From positions 7,784,001 to 7,848,000 of the forward strand of contig NC_080565.1 in assembly GCF_030253575.1 (NCBI RefSeq): a DNA stretch of 64,000 nt, read 5' to 3'. Shown one piece after another: positions 47,639 to 58,645 of this stretch. A program made the translations under genes and the position numbers. The notes under the pieces are model-generated. The model was not told the origin of the DNA, ran no database searches, and was given only the letters and a program-made list of their open reading frames with translations. The stretch comes from Rhododendron vialii (Eukaryota > Streptophyta > Magnoliopsida > Ericales > Ericaceae). Position 1 is the stretch's first letter, and every line of letters begins with the position of its first letter.

Positions 47639-49438
47639 ATGGTGCGAGAGCAGAGCATCGAGTCGTTCTACGCTCGGTTGCGCGAATCGGCCACGGCTTC
47701 TTCTTCCACCACTCCTCTCCTCATATTCCCCTCCACCTCCGACGTGGATTCCCTCTGCGCTCTGAAAATCATAGGCCACGTGCTCGAATCTGATTCGGTT
47801 CGATACGCGTGCTACCCCGTCTCCACCTTCAAGGAAATCCACAAGTTTGCGGGCCCCGATTCGTGTTCCTCTCCCGAGGAGCCAGTCACGATTCTGCTCA
47901 TCAATTGGGGGTGTCACCGAGACCTCGGAAAGGTCCTTGGTCTTGGCCCTTGTGCCAAGGTCTTCGTGGTGGATAGTCACCGCCCGATTCACTTGCACAA
48001 CCTCAGCGATCAGAATGATGGCGTGGTTGTGCTCTATACGCGGGATGATGAGGACCAAGCTGATTTGGCCTATGATTTGAGGGTCCCGGTTTCGGCCCTA
48101 GCAAATGCAAGTGATTTGAATAGCGATGATGAGGGCGGAGATGACTTGGAAAGTGAAGATGAGAGCGAGAGCGAAAGTGAAGGGGAAGATGACGGTGGTG
48201 AGGGGTCTCAGAAGAGGAGAAGGGTTTCGGGGGAAAGTGAGAAAGACCCGGTTAAGCTTTTTAGGAAATTGAAGAAGGAGTATTACCACATGGGTACTTT
48301 CCATGGGAAGCCATCAGGGTGTTTGATGTATGATCTATCTCATTCCCTTAGGAAGAACACAAATGATCTGCTGTGGTTTGCTTGTGTGGCTTTAACCGAC
48401 CAATTTGTTCACGAAAGATTGACAAACGAGAGGTATCAAGCCGGGGTGATGGAACTCGAGCAGCATATTAACAGCTTGGGGAATTTGGATGCGGCTACAA
48501 CGGTGACTTTGAAGGATGGAACAAAGGTTTTGGCTCCTGATTCTTCAAAGATTGCGTGTGAAGACGAGCCAAAGCTGATGTTGCTACAAGAATGGAACTT
48601 GTTTGATTCAATGCTGTGTTCTTCCTACATGGCGACTAAATTGAAGACGTGGAGTGACAATGGGATGAAAAAGTTGATGCTGCTTCTTGCTCGGATGGGT
48701 TTTGCGCTCGAAGACTGTAGACAGAAGTTTCAGTACATGAATGTCGCGATCAAGAGGAAAATGAAGGATGAGTTTGAAGAATTTTTACCCGAGTATGGAC
48801 TAACGGATTTCTACTACAGAGGTTTCTGTCTATTACATGGGTATAGTTCTAGACTTTCTGCAGCAGATGTGGTGTTTGGAGTGACGGCACTTTTAGAGTC
48901 ATTTGTGGAATCTGATGGCACCTGTGCTGCCAAACAGTTTGGGGTGGCTTATGATTCGTTGTCATTGAGCAAGCTTGAAAAGCTGGAAATTGGAATGAGA
49001 CAAGCCATAAAGGTCCAAAGGGCGATTCTGAGACAAGGGAGTTCTGCGATAACCAAGAAGGGATCTATAAGAAGTGGGAGTAAATTCAGGTGGGTGAAAC
49101 TCGAAGATTCAGCAGATACTAAGCTGTTGGGTTATCCGCAGGCTTTGACTAAATTTGGGTACTTCTTGATGGATGCTTTGAAGGAGAAAGGTGCGAAAAT
49201 GAAGCCTTTGATATGCATTTGCTACACTCAAGAGCGAAACAAGGTTTTGATTGTTGGAGTTTGTGGGAAGCCGCGTCTTGGTGCTGATAGAGGCAATGCA
49301 TTTGGGATTGCTTTCAGAGATGCGGCTGAGGAGACGGGGACTGATTTCTTTCACGAGCTATTTGAGTCATCATGGATAGTGTTGGATGCGCTTGCTGTAA
49401 ATTCGTTCATGATCAGGTTAACGGAGAAGCTATGGTAA
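47639..49438 (+). CDS. CDC45: CDC45 DNA replication initiation factor
   Basis: CDC45 joins MCM2-7 and GINS to form the CMG replicative helicase in the nucleus; plant CDC45 is also needed in meiosis. The gene is one uninterrupted exon of 599 codons, normal for plant CDC45. Seen: the N-terminal DHH-like region with LLIFPSTSDVDSLCALKIIG (about residues 26-45), VFVVDSHRPIHLHNL near 108, an acidic Ser/Asp/Glu run at about 157-190 followed by a basic KRRR patch, and a C-terminal region with CICYTQERNKVLIVGVCGKP and FGIAFRDAAEETG. The first ATG is used (context aaaatcATGG) and the stop is TAA. A 171-residue frame on the opposite strand is a shadow. Upstream are a CT tract and an E2F-type site. Confidence 0.96.
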   Translation: MVREQSIESFYARLRESATASSSTTPLLIFPSTSDVDSLCALKIIGHVLESDSVRYACYPVSTFKEIHKFAGPDSCSSPEEPVTILLINWGCHRDLGKVLGLGPCAKVFVVDSHRPIHLHNLSDQNDGVVVLYTRDDEDQADLAYDLRVPVSALANASDLNSDDEGGDDLESEDESESESEGEDDGGEGSQKRRRVSGESEKDPVKLFRKLKKEYYHMGTFHGKPSGCLMYDLSHSLRKNTNDLLWFACVALTDQFVHERLTNERYQAGVMELEQHINSLGNLDAATTVTLKDGTKVLAPDSSKIACEDEPKLMLLQEWNLFDSMLCSSYMATKLKTWSDNGMKKLMLLLARMGFALEDCRQKFQYMNVAIKRKMKDEFEEFLPEYGLTDFYYRGFCLLHGYSSRLSAADVVFGVTALLESFVESDGTCAAKQFGVAYDSLSLSKLEKLEIGMRQAIKVQRAILRQGSSAITKKGSIRSGSKFRWVKLEDSADTKLLGYPQALTKFGYFLMDALKEKGAKMKPLICICYTQERNKVLIVGVCGKPRLGADRGNAFGIAFRDAAEETGTDFFHELFESSWIVLDALAVNSFMIRLTEKLW

Positions 49439-50855
49439 AAGACTTCATCCAAAATGTAACAATAAACTTGACTCTTTCTCATGTTCGATCTAGAGCGTGA
49501 ATAGCTGTTTTTTTTTCTTCAAGCAAGCGCCATGTTGTTTCTGACTTGTACTAAATGATTCATTAATGAGTGAATTCCTGCTTTTTCTGTTAATTAAATA
49601 TGACTAGCTTCTCAAAAGAACTGCTACTCATATCATGATACTTTCATCAGTCTAATGGTCTCCTGAATGATATTACATTCTAACACTTTTTTTTTGATCG
49701 GCAAATATTACATTATAACACTTAATAGCAAGAAATTCTTATTTCAACTTGACTACTCAAGCAAAACATAGGGATTTCTGGCCCGGGTATATCAATGGGC
49801 CTTTTCACATATTCGATGATGGGCATAGTTGCTTGGGATTGGTCTATAGCAGCATCTGGTGACTTTAGCTTAAGCTATTTCATTGTGTTGTGGGCAATGC
49901 GGTGATCCAGGATTTACATTCTTTACTGAAATTAGCTCTTGCAGTCAGGGTAGGGTACTGTGGAATTTGGCAATGAGGAGGAAATGACAGGTATGATGTG
50001 AAGCTAGAATCACCTAGTCTAATCCTTCTGTTTTTGTTCCAGATGCAGATTACTTTCAGGTGATCATTGATAGAGCGTGGTGTAATTATCCGCTACAAGC
50101 AGGTGCAGCTAGGATAGTTTGAGCTGAGAGCAGCATTGAGCACCAAATTGATAAGACTTTTAGTTAAATTTTTCAACGATATGATTGCTATTTGCTAGTA
50201 TTCGAAACTTGGTAAGATCTTCCACCATATTTAAATACTTTGTTTTCATTTTTTTTGCCCTCTGATATGTTTTGATTTTAATGTTTGTGGTGGTTGAATC
50301 TATTTCCTGCTGTTTGATACTGTTTTTTGGTGCTTTGATTCTTCAGTGTTGCATGGTTCTTCAATCAGATATGCACATATCATATGATAGTGGTTTGCTA
50401 GTTACATTGTCTGAGTTGTTTTCAAAATTTTAGAATGCTGAATACAACATTGAGTTTGTTGTTACAATAAGTTTTTGATTGTTTCAAAATTTGGAAAAAT
50501 TGAACAGCTCCTGACGTTGACATGATTGGATGCCAAAATTGGTTGTTGTGTTGAATGCATGCATTTTTTTTTGTGACAAACAACATCAGGTAGCATAAAA
50601 TGGTGATTAGATGTTAATATCTGTGTAAATTGCTAAAAGACTTGCCATCCCAAATTAACATTGAAGTTGAAATTTTCTGTTGGAGATTAAAATCTGATCA
50701 CCTTGAAAACTGAAAAGTCACCTTATTGTCATGTAAGACCAGGGTTTCAAAACTTTGAAATAGTTTAGTGGAACTTGATTTTCTATATAGTATTATCTGG
50801 AGTTAAATTGGTTTTTGTGATGTTGGAACCAGTTTGCCCTATCAGAAATGATACT
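49439..50855. other. CDC45 3' flank without a gene
   Basis: AT-rich, with possible polyadenylation signals (for example aataaa at 49461) soon after the CDC45 stop. No family-like frame is seen. Confidence 0.5.
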
Positions 50856-51226
50856 GGTACAGATATAAATCTATACCAGTGCGTACAAACGCCTTTTTGG
50901 GCATGTTTTGGGTCACAAAAAAATAATCGGAGCCACTCATTTTGTATAAAATACTTTGTTTATGGTCTTTGCAAAAAATAAGCTCAATCCAGTACCCGTA
51001 AGGACGTTTACAAAACATCCAACTTTGCTTTAGAATTCAGGCTTGAATTCTGTGACAAAATTGGATGTTTTGTAAATGTCCTTACCGATATCGGATTGAG
51101 CTTATTTTTTGCAAGGATCATAAACAAAGTATTCTAAACAAAATGAGCAGTTCCGATCATTTTTTTGAGATCCAAAAGGGGCCCAAAAAGTCATTGTACT
51201 CGCTGGTACAGATATTAAATCTGTAC
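50856..51226. mobile_element. palindromic MITE, family copy 2
   Basis: ggtacagatataaatctata at the left pairs with ggtacagatattaaatctgt at the right; inner blocks aaaaataatcggagccactc and tactttgtttatggtctttg match the element at 39225-39598. Arms include ctcaatccagtacccgtaag and its inverse. Confidence 0.82.
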
Positions 51227-52035
51227 TCCTTTTGCTACTATGTTTTATTCTTGTCAATGTTTGAGCAATCCTCTAAAGGCCCTTTCTTGATTTTTCTATT
51301 TACTTATTCTTGTGATTGCTTGATCAAAAGTTCAAAACTGAATATTGTTTTTTGGGAAAACAAAAGCTGATTCCTTAATGCTAGGGTTTGGTCCTTGATA
51401 TCTTCATATTGTCCTTTGTGGTTACTGGTTAGGGGTTTATTTGTCATATCATTTGTGTCATTGTTGTCACTGTTTTTCTTTGCGTTATTCGTTAAGACAT
51501 GCACTTCGGATGAAATGGAGTGATCTGTAGCCATGTTGATCGAAATGTGGAAATTGCAGCCAGTTTGGTATGTCCATTTTGATAAGCTCCTCAAAATTCC
51601 TTTAGATCTTGGACTTCTTATTTTGTTTACCTAGTATGCCCATTGAGGAATGAATAATTAGTCTTACTTTCCAAAACAAAAGGAAAAAATACGAGCAAAA
51701 TCTCTTGATCAAAGAAGTTCAAAACATCACATTGGTTTAGAAAGTTGACACTCTTGATTTTCAGTCAAGTTGGCGTACTAAGTTTTAATAAGATTTTACT
51801 ATTTGTTGAGGTCTTTAGCATGAAAAAGAGTAGAAAGAAAATCAACAATACAAAACCACTGTTATAACTATATACTGTTAGGTTACCTTTTCATGTTCGT
51901 AGCATACACATCTAGTCTTGGCTTGAACCAGATTATTTTTAGATTTTCTTTTTATTGAATGTAAGCTTAGTGCTATAAACAGAAAATCATGTCTAAACAT
52001 GTGTTTCTCATTGGTAGAATGCAATTGGTTTTTGA

Positions 52036-52595
52036 TGTTGTAGTGGAGCGAACAAGAGACACGCTGGTCAGGCTGAGCCAAACTCGCCGAAGGGTGAAGA
52101 ACTTAAGTTCTTGACTTGGGCCAACCAACTGGTATAGTTTGGATGATTCATGATTAAGCCGGACAGTAGCTTAAGGGCCAGGCCAGACGCTTGTGACAGA
52201 TCAGGCTGAGAGGCACGGCTTGGCCAAGTTGCTTCCACTTATGTGTCATACAGCAATCATCATGACTCATGGATGACGTCTTTCAGGGAAATGGTTACGA
52301 ATGACGTCATGGGACCATGTGCTCGTCATATCATTACTTGGTCCTCAAGTACATTATTTCTATACAAGGTACATAACAAGCCTTAAAAGAGGTCTCTCGT
52401 TTCTTGTGATGTGATTTGAATCATTTGAGTCTTGTGGTGTATTTTCTACCATCTTGAGTGAGGAATGACTTTGGCATCAGAGTGTCCTTCGGCTGGAATA
52501 GGGTTGGTAGCCACGACCCACGAGGAAGGCTAAGGCCGAGTGAAAGTCCATCCAGCGAATGAGAAAGTATGGAAGGAGGTAATCAAACCCCACAG
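52036..52595. mobile_element. possible solo LTR (gypsy-like)
   Basis: Begins tgttgtagtggagcg, ends near aaccccaca, and contains repeated tgacgtc words and the segment gaggaatgactttggcatca, which resembles the R/U5 part of some plant gypsy LTRs (recall, not verified). No internal region or clear target duplication is present. Confidence 0.3.
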
Positions 52596-52821
52596 ATCCT
52601 TCAATCATTGTTCTTTTGCGTAGTTAGCATTTGAAAAGAACATTTAGGGGGAAAAGTGTGTATTGGGTTTATCTACAGTTAGAAACTTCACAAAATGAAG
52701 TGAAAGTTGGATTTGTCAAAGCTAAGGAAGGATATTATATGTACAGCTAACGAGGAGTTCTTTTTTCATGACCAGGCTTGTTGAGTGTGTGTGACCTGAG
52801 CAAGAAAGATACATCTGCATC

Positions 52822-53208
52822 ATGAGCATCAGGATTACAAGAAGGCCTCCTTTAAGAGGGTATATCAGGAACGCAAGGAGGAGTGAGACGGTACGAGAGG
52901 TAGACCTCAATGTGCCACCTACTGAGAATTGGGATAAGTATGGAACTTCAGCTCATGCCTACTCTCAAGTTGTGGGACCACCTGTACCAATTGACGTTGA
53001 TGCAGTTCATGACGTTTTAACTCGCACCCCGGGGATTTGCACGAGTATGCTTCTTCTTTTAAGTAACTTTATTTATGATATTTGTAATTTTAAGGCTCCC
53101 CTTGTATTTCTACTAACCTTTTACGAGTTTCTCTTCTTGTTCCCATGTTGGCCAAACAGCATTCTAGAAGAAATCGCGGAAGAAGTGTTGTAGTTGATGT
53201 AGATTCAG
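52822..53208 (+). pseudogene. N-terminal part of a RING E3 ligase gene (RNF4-like), truncated
   Basis: The frame from ATG 52822 reads MSIRITRRPPLRGYIRNARR, then REVDLNVPPTENWD and VVGPPVPIDVDAV, and after a low-similarity insert a second piece (53159-53208) reads HSRRNRGRSVVVDVDS. This order resembles plant RNF4-like RING finger proteins, whose RING domain lies at the C-terminus. Here no RING follows: a copia retrotransposon starts at 53370 and I find no RING exon beyond it. A donor (gattcag|gtaatt) follows the second piece. The family name rests on recalled N-terminal similarity, so moderate confidence only. Confidence 0.5.
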
Positions 53209-53369
53209 GTAATTATGTTTCGTTTACCATCTCTTTTCATAGTAGTGTCTATCTACGTATGCATGTTGCTCTTTCTCGTAGCAGCATACATAAACACTTA
53301 CATGATTCTATGGTGGGTATATCCTTACATGGACCTGTTTCCACATGATTCTCCAGAGCATGTTGTTAC

Positions 53370-53651
53370 TGTTAAGTACGTCAGCTAATGAAGCTGCCAC
53401 ATCAGCTGAACTTAGTTCAAAGTCAAGCCAAGCCAGTGCACAGCCACCAGCTCAAGCTAGGATTAGGTGTAACTGATTGTAACAGATTTAGTGGTGGTTT
53501 TAGCTTGTAAAATAGTTTGTTAGTGGTTAAACTGAGTTGTACTCCTCTCTCTAATTCTGTATATAAGAGAGAGATCTTGTCTGTATTTGGTATCAACCCA
53601 GAGATTCAAGAAATGAAATCCAAGATTTACTTCTCTTTCTAGAAAAGTTCA
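53370..53651 (+). repeat. 5' LTR of the copia element
   Basis: 282 bp, starting tgttaagtacgtcagctaat and ending ctagaaaagttca. It contains a TATA-like tgtatataagagag. Compared with the 3' LTR I count roughly a dozen substitutions and a few small indels, about 4-5 percent. The flank gttac (53365-53369) recurs at 58648-58652. Confidence 0.93.
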
Positions 53652-53653
53652 TA

Positions 53654-53666
53654 TGGTATCAGAGCC
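53654..53666 (+). other. primer-binding site (initiator tRNA-Met)
   Basis: tggtatcagagcc starts two bases after the 5' LTR. It is complementary to the 3' end of plant initiator tRNA-Met, the usual copia primer. Confidence 0.92.
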
Positions 53667-53756
53667 ACTACTGGCGCGAGTCAATCCCAGTCACGAAGAA
53701 GAAGATTTGTTTCAGAGATCTACGACCTAATTCACGAAGCTCTCGTATACTCATCA

Positions 53757-55180
53757 ATGGCGACACAATCGACCCAATCGACACAATCCTCCAGTTCAAC
53801 ATCATCTTCAGCATCAATTGCGTACCTTCCTCAATCTCTCTCCTTCTTGATTGCTAATTTTCAATCTTTCATCACTCTGAAATTAGATTCTTCGAATTAC
53901 TTTGTGTGGAAAACGCAAGTGGAAAACGCACTGAAAGCGAATTCTTTGTTTAATTTTGTTGATGGATCTTGTGAGAAAACCTACTCCATTCAGTGTTGAT
54001 GTGTCTGGTACACGAATTCCTAATCCTGAATTTGCTGCTTGGACACAAATTGATTGAATGTTGTTGTCTTGTTTGATTGCAACCCTAACACCTCTAGTTT
54101 TGCCTCACATCATTGGATCTGATCATACCTCTCAGTTATGTACTAAACAGGAAGAGAAATATAGTTTGTTATCACGATCTCACATTCATGATCTTAAACG
54201 CAAGCTGTATTGTCTACATAAAACTGGTTCTATGGAGCAGTACCTTGATTACATCAAAGAAATTATCCAAAAGATGGCTGCCTCTGGCACACAAATAGAT
54301 GATGAAGAGTATGATGAAGAGTAAGTCTTCCATACTCTCAATGGACTCAAGACAGGATATGACTCTCTTAAACAAACTATACGCACAAGGATTGATGACA
54401 TGACTTTGAGTGCTCTTTCTTCGCTGTTAATGGGTGAAGAACTGCATCTTACCCTTGATATTACCTCGTCCTCATCTATATTGGTTGCACAACATCATCC
54501 ACCATCTTATTCAACTTCTTATTTTGCATCCACTTCTACTGCACTACCTCCACCCTCCAACTCTGGTATTCTACCAACACCTCCTATACCACCTTTCCAA
54601 TTTCCTAATCCTGTACCTCAGTCACAGCAGTTCCTTACTGTTTATTCTCCTCCACAGTTCAATGGACCAAGATTCAATAGGAATGGGAACAGATTTAAGG
54701 GTAATCAGTTTGCTTCACAGCAATTCTTTGCTCCATCTTAGTCCTCTAAGCCTTTCTCTCCTCCTGGTTTTTAGAATTATTCAGGCTATCAAACTAATAG
54801 TCCTTATTTTGGTACCATTGCAAGCTGCCAAATCTATGGCAGATAGAATCACCAGGCTTCTACATGCTATTATAGACAGAACCTGAATTATAGACCACCT
54901 GTGTTTGGGTAGTTTGGTAGGTCTTTTGGTTCAGCTCCACAGAATTTTTCCCAAAATCCAGCTCAGGCATTCTGTGTTACACCTGATTATATGGGGTATT
55001 ATGACTTTCCATCTCAGCAAGCTCGGGGTTTTGGTGGCACTCCTTCTCAGCTATCTCAGGGTTTTGGTGGTACTCCTCCATCAACTCAGGGTTTTGCTGA
55101 TTATGCTTTACACATGACTAGTTCTGTACCTCATGGGGGTCTTTTGCTTATTATGCTTTACACATGACTAGTTCTGTACC
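53757..55180 (+). pseudogene. copia gag region, decayed
   Basis: The ATG at 53757 opens a Ser/Thr/Gln-rich N-terminus and the UBN2/retrotran-gag region (LKLDSSNYFVWKTQVENALK). The frame breaks near 53990, and in-frame stops follow near 54056, 54322 and 54739. Further on the CCHC zinc knuckle is recognisable (NHQASTC) but an expected Cys reads Tyr and a stop lies inside it. A 50-bp segment is duplicated in tandem at 55097-55191, shifting the frame again. No functional capsid protein can be made. Confidence 0.85.
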
Positions 55181-55184
55181 TCAT

Positions 55185-56330
55185 GGGGGTCCTGTTCCAG
55201 GTGGCTCTGCTTCACCTTGGTTCTTTGATTCTGGTGCTACTTCCCATGTTACTAATGATGCCCACTCATATTCAGGTTTCTCATGGAGGTTCTGGAACAG
55301 ATACAGTGACTGTTGGGAATGGGCAAACTATTCCTGTGATACATTCAGGTAATGGTCTTCTTTCCACTTCATCATCTAGGTTTACACTGTCCAATATTCT
55401 TCATGTTCCATTGATCTCACACAATCTATTGTCTGTCTATCAGTTTGCCTTCGATAATGACTACTATTACTTTTGACTCTTCTGCCTATATTATCCAGGG
55501 CAAAACTAGTCGTCAGGTTCTTCATCAAGGGAAATGCCACAAGGGGCTTTACCCCCTTCTTCCTACCTCTAAATCTGCCACTGCCACTGCTTTTGTTAGC
55601 ATGCAAACATCAGCTTCTCTTTGGCACAACAGATTAGGTCATCCACATGCTGGCATGCTTCACTTGTTATCCAATAAGTATAATCTCAATATTCCATCTG
55701 TAACTCGTCTAGATTGCTACTCTTGTAATAAGGCCAAGAGCCACAAACTTCCATTTTCTCTGTCTACCTCTCACCACTGCACCATTTGAGTTGCTTCATA
55801 TGGATGTATGGGGGCCCTCTCCAGTACCTTCTTTTTCTGGTTATCGATATTATCTTCTCTTAGTAGATGATTTTACCAAATACTGCTGGTTATTTCCTTT
55901 GCATGCTAAGTCTGAAGTTACCCCACATGTTCAGAATTCAAAGCTTTTGTTGCTACTCACTTTTCTTTCTGTTAAGACATTCAGGAGTGATAGAGGTGGT
56001 GAATTTCTAAACACTCATGTCTGCTTTTTTTTGCCACTTTTGGTATTATCCATGAAACTTCTTGTCCTCACACCCCAGAACAAAATGGGGTGGCCGAAAG
56101 GAAACACTGTCATATCATAGAAACAACTATCACATTACTCCAACAAGCACATTTACTTATTACTTTTTGGTTGGAAGCTATAACTATTGCTCTCTATCTC
56201 ATCAATAGATTACCTAATTCATCCATTGCCTTTCAAGTCCCATTTCATGTTCTTTGTATAAAACAGCCCCAGATTATCATCTTCTCAAGCCTTTTGGGTG
56301 TTGTGAAACCCCTTGGCTTAAGACCGGATG
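55185..56330 (+). pseudogene. copia protease and integrase region, decayed
   Basis: The aspartic protease motif WFFDSGATSHVTND is at about 55218-55260, followed by a frame change. The GAG-pre-integrase zinc region (LWHNRLGHPHAGMLHLLSNK, then CYSCNKAKSHK) is at 55620-55750, and the integrase catalytic core shows MDVWGPSP (about 55800), FRSDRGGEFL (about 55980) and NGVAERKH-type sequence (about 56085) in different frames. Several stops and shifts interrupt it. Confidence 0.85.
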
Positions 56331-58240
56331 CTTCTACCAAACCGGATTCTAGGTCTACACCTTGTATTTTCCTAGGATCTTGTGCTTCTACAAAAGGTTA
56401 TAGGTGTCTCGATCCTATTACTAATAGGGTTTATATTTCCAGGCATGTCAAATTTCTGGAAACAGATTTTCCTTATCCCCATCTCAGTTCTTCTTCTTCC
56501 TTATCCACTCCCACTCATTTTCAGTCCATATCTCCTTTCAAGTTTCAGTCCTATTCTTCTGCCTCCTCCTTTCTTCCACCTTTTCCTCCTCCTCCTTCCC
56601 CTGTTACTGATTCTCATCCTGCTCCTACTACAACTCCTAATCCTCCTCCCACTACTACTCCTCATTCTCCTCCTATTATTGTTTCACCTCTACCTGTGTC
56701 TCATTCTCCTTCCAATTTAGTTCCTCTTCCCCCTCCAGTTCCTATTCATCCTATGCAAACTCAATCCAAAGATGGGATTTTTGTTCCTAAACAACCTTTC
56801 ACTCTTCTTGTTCATTCTCCTCCTCTTACTAAACCTTCTTCCTTTAAAGAAGCCATGACTAATCCTGAGTGGCAAACTGCCATGTCAGAGGAATACTCTG
56901 CACTGTTACAACAAGGCACATGGTCTTTAGTTCCTTTACCTCCTAATGCTCCTGTGATTGGCTGTAAATGGATCTACAAAATTAAGAAACACTCTGATGG
57001 GAATGTAGCTAGGTACAAAGCTTGACTTGTAGCTCAAGGTTTCCAACAAACTGAGGGCATAGACTACACAGAAACATTTAGTCCTGTCGTTAAGCAACAA
57101 ACTATTAGACTTGTGCTTTCTTTGGCTATATGTCATGGTTGGTCTACTAAGCAATTAGATGTTTCTAATGTTTTTTTCCATGGTACCATTCAAGAGCAAG
57201 TGTATCTTAAGCAACCACAAGGCTATGTTAACCCACAGTTTCCTCACCATGTTTGCAGGTTACACAAAGCTCTTTATGGCCTTAAACAGGCACCTAGAGC
57301 TTGGTATGACATGCTTTCTAGCAGCCTCATCAAACAAGGTTTTCATAACAGTCTTGCAGACTCTTCTTTATTCATTCTATCACAGGGGACAGATTTGGTC
57401 TATGTCGTAGTCTATGTGGATGATATTTTGATCACTGGGATTAATCCTTCTCTAGTTGATTCTATTATCACCCAACTGGGGTCTAATTTTGCTCTCAAGG
57501 ATCTTGGTCTCCTACACTATTTTCTGGGTATAGAAGTCGTTTCAGTTCCAAATGGTTTGATCCTCTCCGGTTCAAGTATGCTTTGGATCTTCTCAAAAAG
57601 GCTGGAATGACAGATTGCAGGCCTTGTGCATCACCTTCATCTCTCAAAAGTTGTAACAACCCACCTGAACTTCCTTTTCCTAATTTTGAATTTTACAGAA
57701 CTCTTGTGGGATCTTTCCAATATCTTATTCTTACCAGACCAGACATCTCTTATGATGTTAATACTGTATGCCAACACATGCATCATCCTATGGATAGTCA
57801 TTTCATTGCAGTCAAACGAATCCTAAGATACATCAAAGGCACTTTGAATCATGGTCTGCTTTTCACTAAGAGCTTCTTACAGCTCTCAGCATACTCTGAT
57901 GCTGATTGGGCAGGCAGTACTTTAGACAGAAGATCCACTGTTGGATATATCTGGGCTCAAACCTTGTCTCTTGGTCTGCCAAGAAACAGGCCACAATTGC
58001 TCGTTCCTCCACCGAAGCTGAATACAAGTCTCTTGCTAAAACCACTGCAAAAGTAGTTTGGTTAATGCAGCTGCTTTGGGACTTACATGTCCCTATTTCT
58101 GCATCTACTTCTTCTCTCTGGTGTGACAATAGTTCTGCTATCTCTTTAGCATCAAATCCTGTCTTCCATGCTCGTACAAAGCATGTGGAAGTTGATTCCA
58201 TTTTGTAAGAGAGAAAGTGCTTCAAAAACAGTTGGTTGTC
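56331..58240 (+). pseudogene. copia reverse transcriptase and RNase H region, decayed
   Basis: A Pro/Ser-rich linker (56480-56800) leads to the RVT_2 domain: WQTAMSEEYSALLQQGTWSL, GCKWIYKIKKHSDGNVARYK, a stop at 57022-57024, then LYGLKQAPRAWYDML and the catalytic YVDD at about 57415. RNase H pieces follow: [58 protein letters not shown] and KHVEVD. At least three frame changes or stops separate these blocks. Confidence 0.88.
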
Positions 58241-58350
58241 AAATATATTCCTTCTCATTTGCAGCTAGCAGATCATGAAACCTCTTACAATTTCTAGGTT
58301 TCAACGGCTTGCTTCCAAACTAATGCTGTCACTCATTCCAGCATCAGTTT

Positions 58351-58357
58351 ACAGGGG
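58351..58357 (+). other. polypurine tract
   Basis: acagggg lies two bases 5' of the 3' LTR. It is short and contains a cytosine, but it is in the position expected for the plus-strand primer. Confidence 0.55.
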
Positions 58358-58359
58358 TG

Positions 58360-58645
58360 TGTTAAGTACGTCAGCTAATGAAGCTGCCACATCAGCTGAA
58401 CTTAGTTCAAAGTCAAGCCAAGCCAGTGCACAGCCATTAGCTCAAACTAGGATTAGGTGTAACTGATTGTATCAGATTTAGTGGTGGTTTTAGCTTGTAA
58501 AATAGTTTGTTTAGTTGTTAAACTGAGTTGTACTTTTCTCTCTCTAATTCTTCTGTATATGAAAGAGATCTCGTCTGTATTTGGTATCAACTCAGTGATT
58601 CAAGAAATGAAATCCAAGATTTACTTCTCTTTCTAGAAAAGTTCA
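58360..58645 (+). repeat. 3' LTR of the copia element
   Basis: 286 bp, starting tgttaagtacgtcagctaat like the 5' LTR and ending ctagaaaagttca. Differences from the 5' LTR include cacc/catt near base 78, an extra T in gtttagttgtt, and tatgaaagag for tataagagag. The two bases ga and then GTTAC follow. Confidence 0.93.

Larger units (their letters stand above)
53370..58645 (+). mobile_element. Ty1/copia LTR retrotransposon, full length, inactive
   Basis: Order: 5' LTR, primer-binding site, gag, protease, integrase, reverse transcriptase, RNase H, polypurine tract, 3' LTR. Integrase before RT is the copia order. Frames are broken at several points, so it could move only with help from another element. 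A GTTAC repeat flanks it, with two extra bases after the 3' LTR. It lies just 3' of the RING-gene fragment. Confidence 0.95.

Noticed and set aside
47543..48058. 171-residue open frame on the minus strand
   Set aside because: It lies antisense to the start of CDC45 and mirrors its codon use; no family resemblance.
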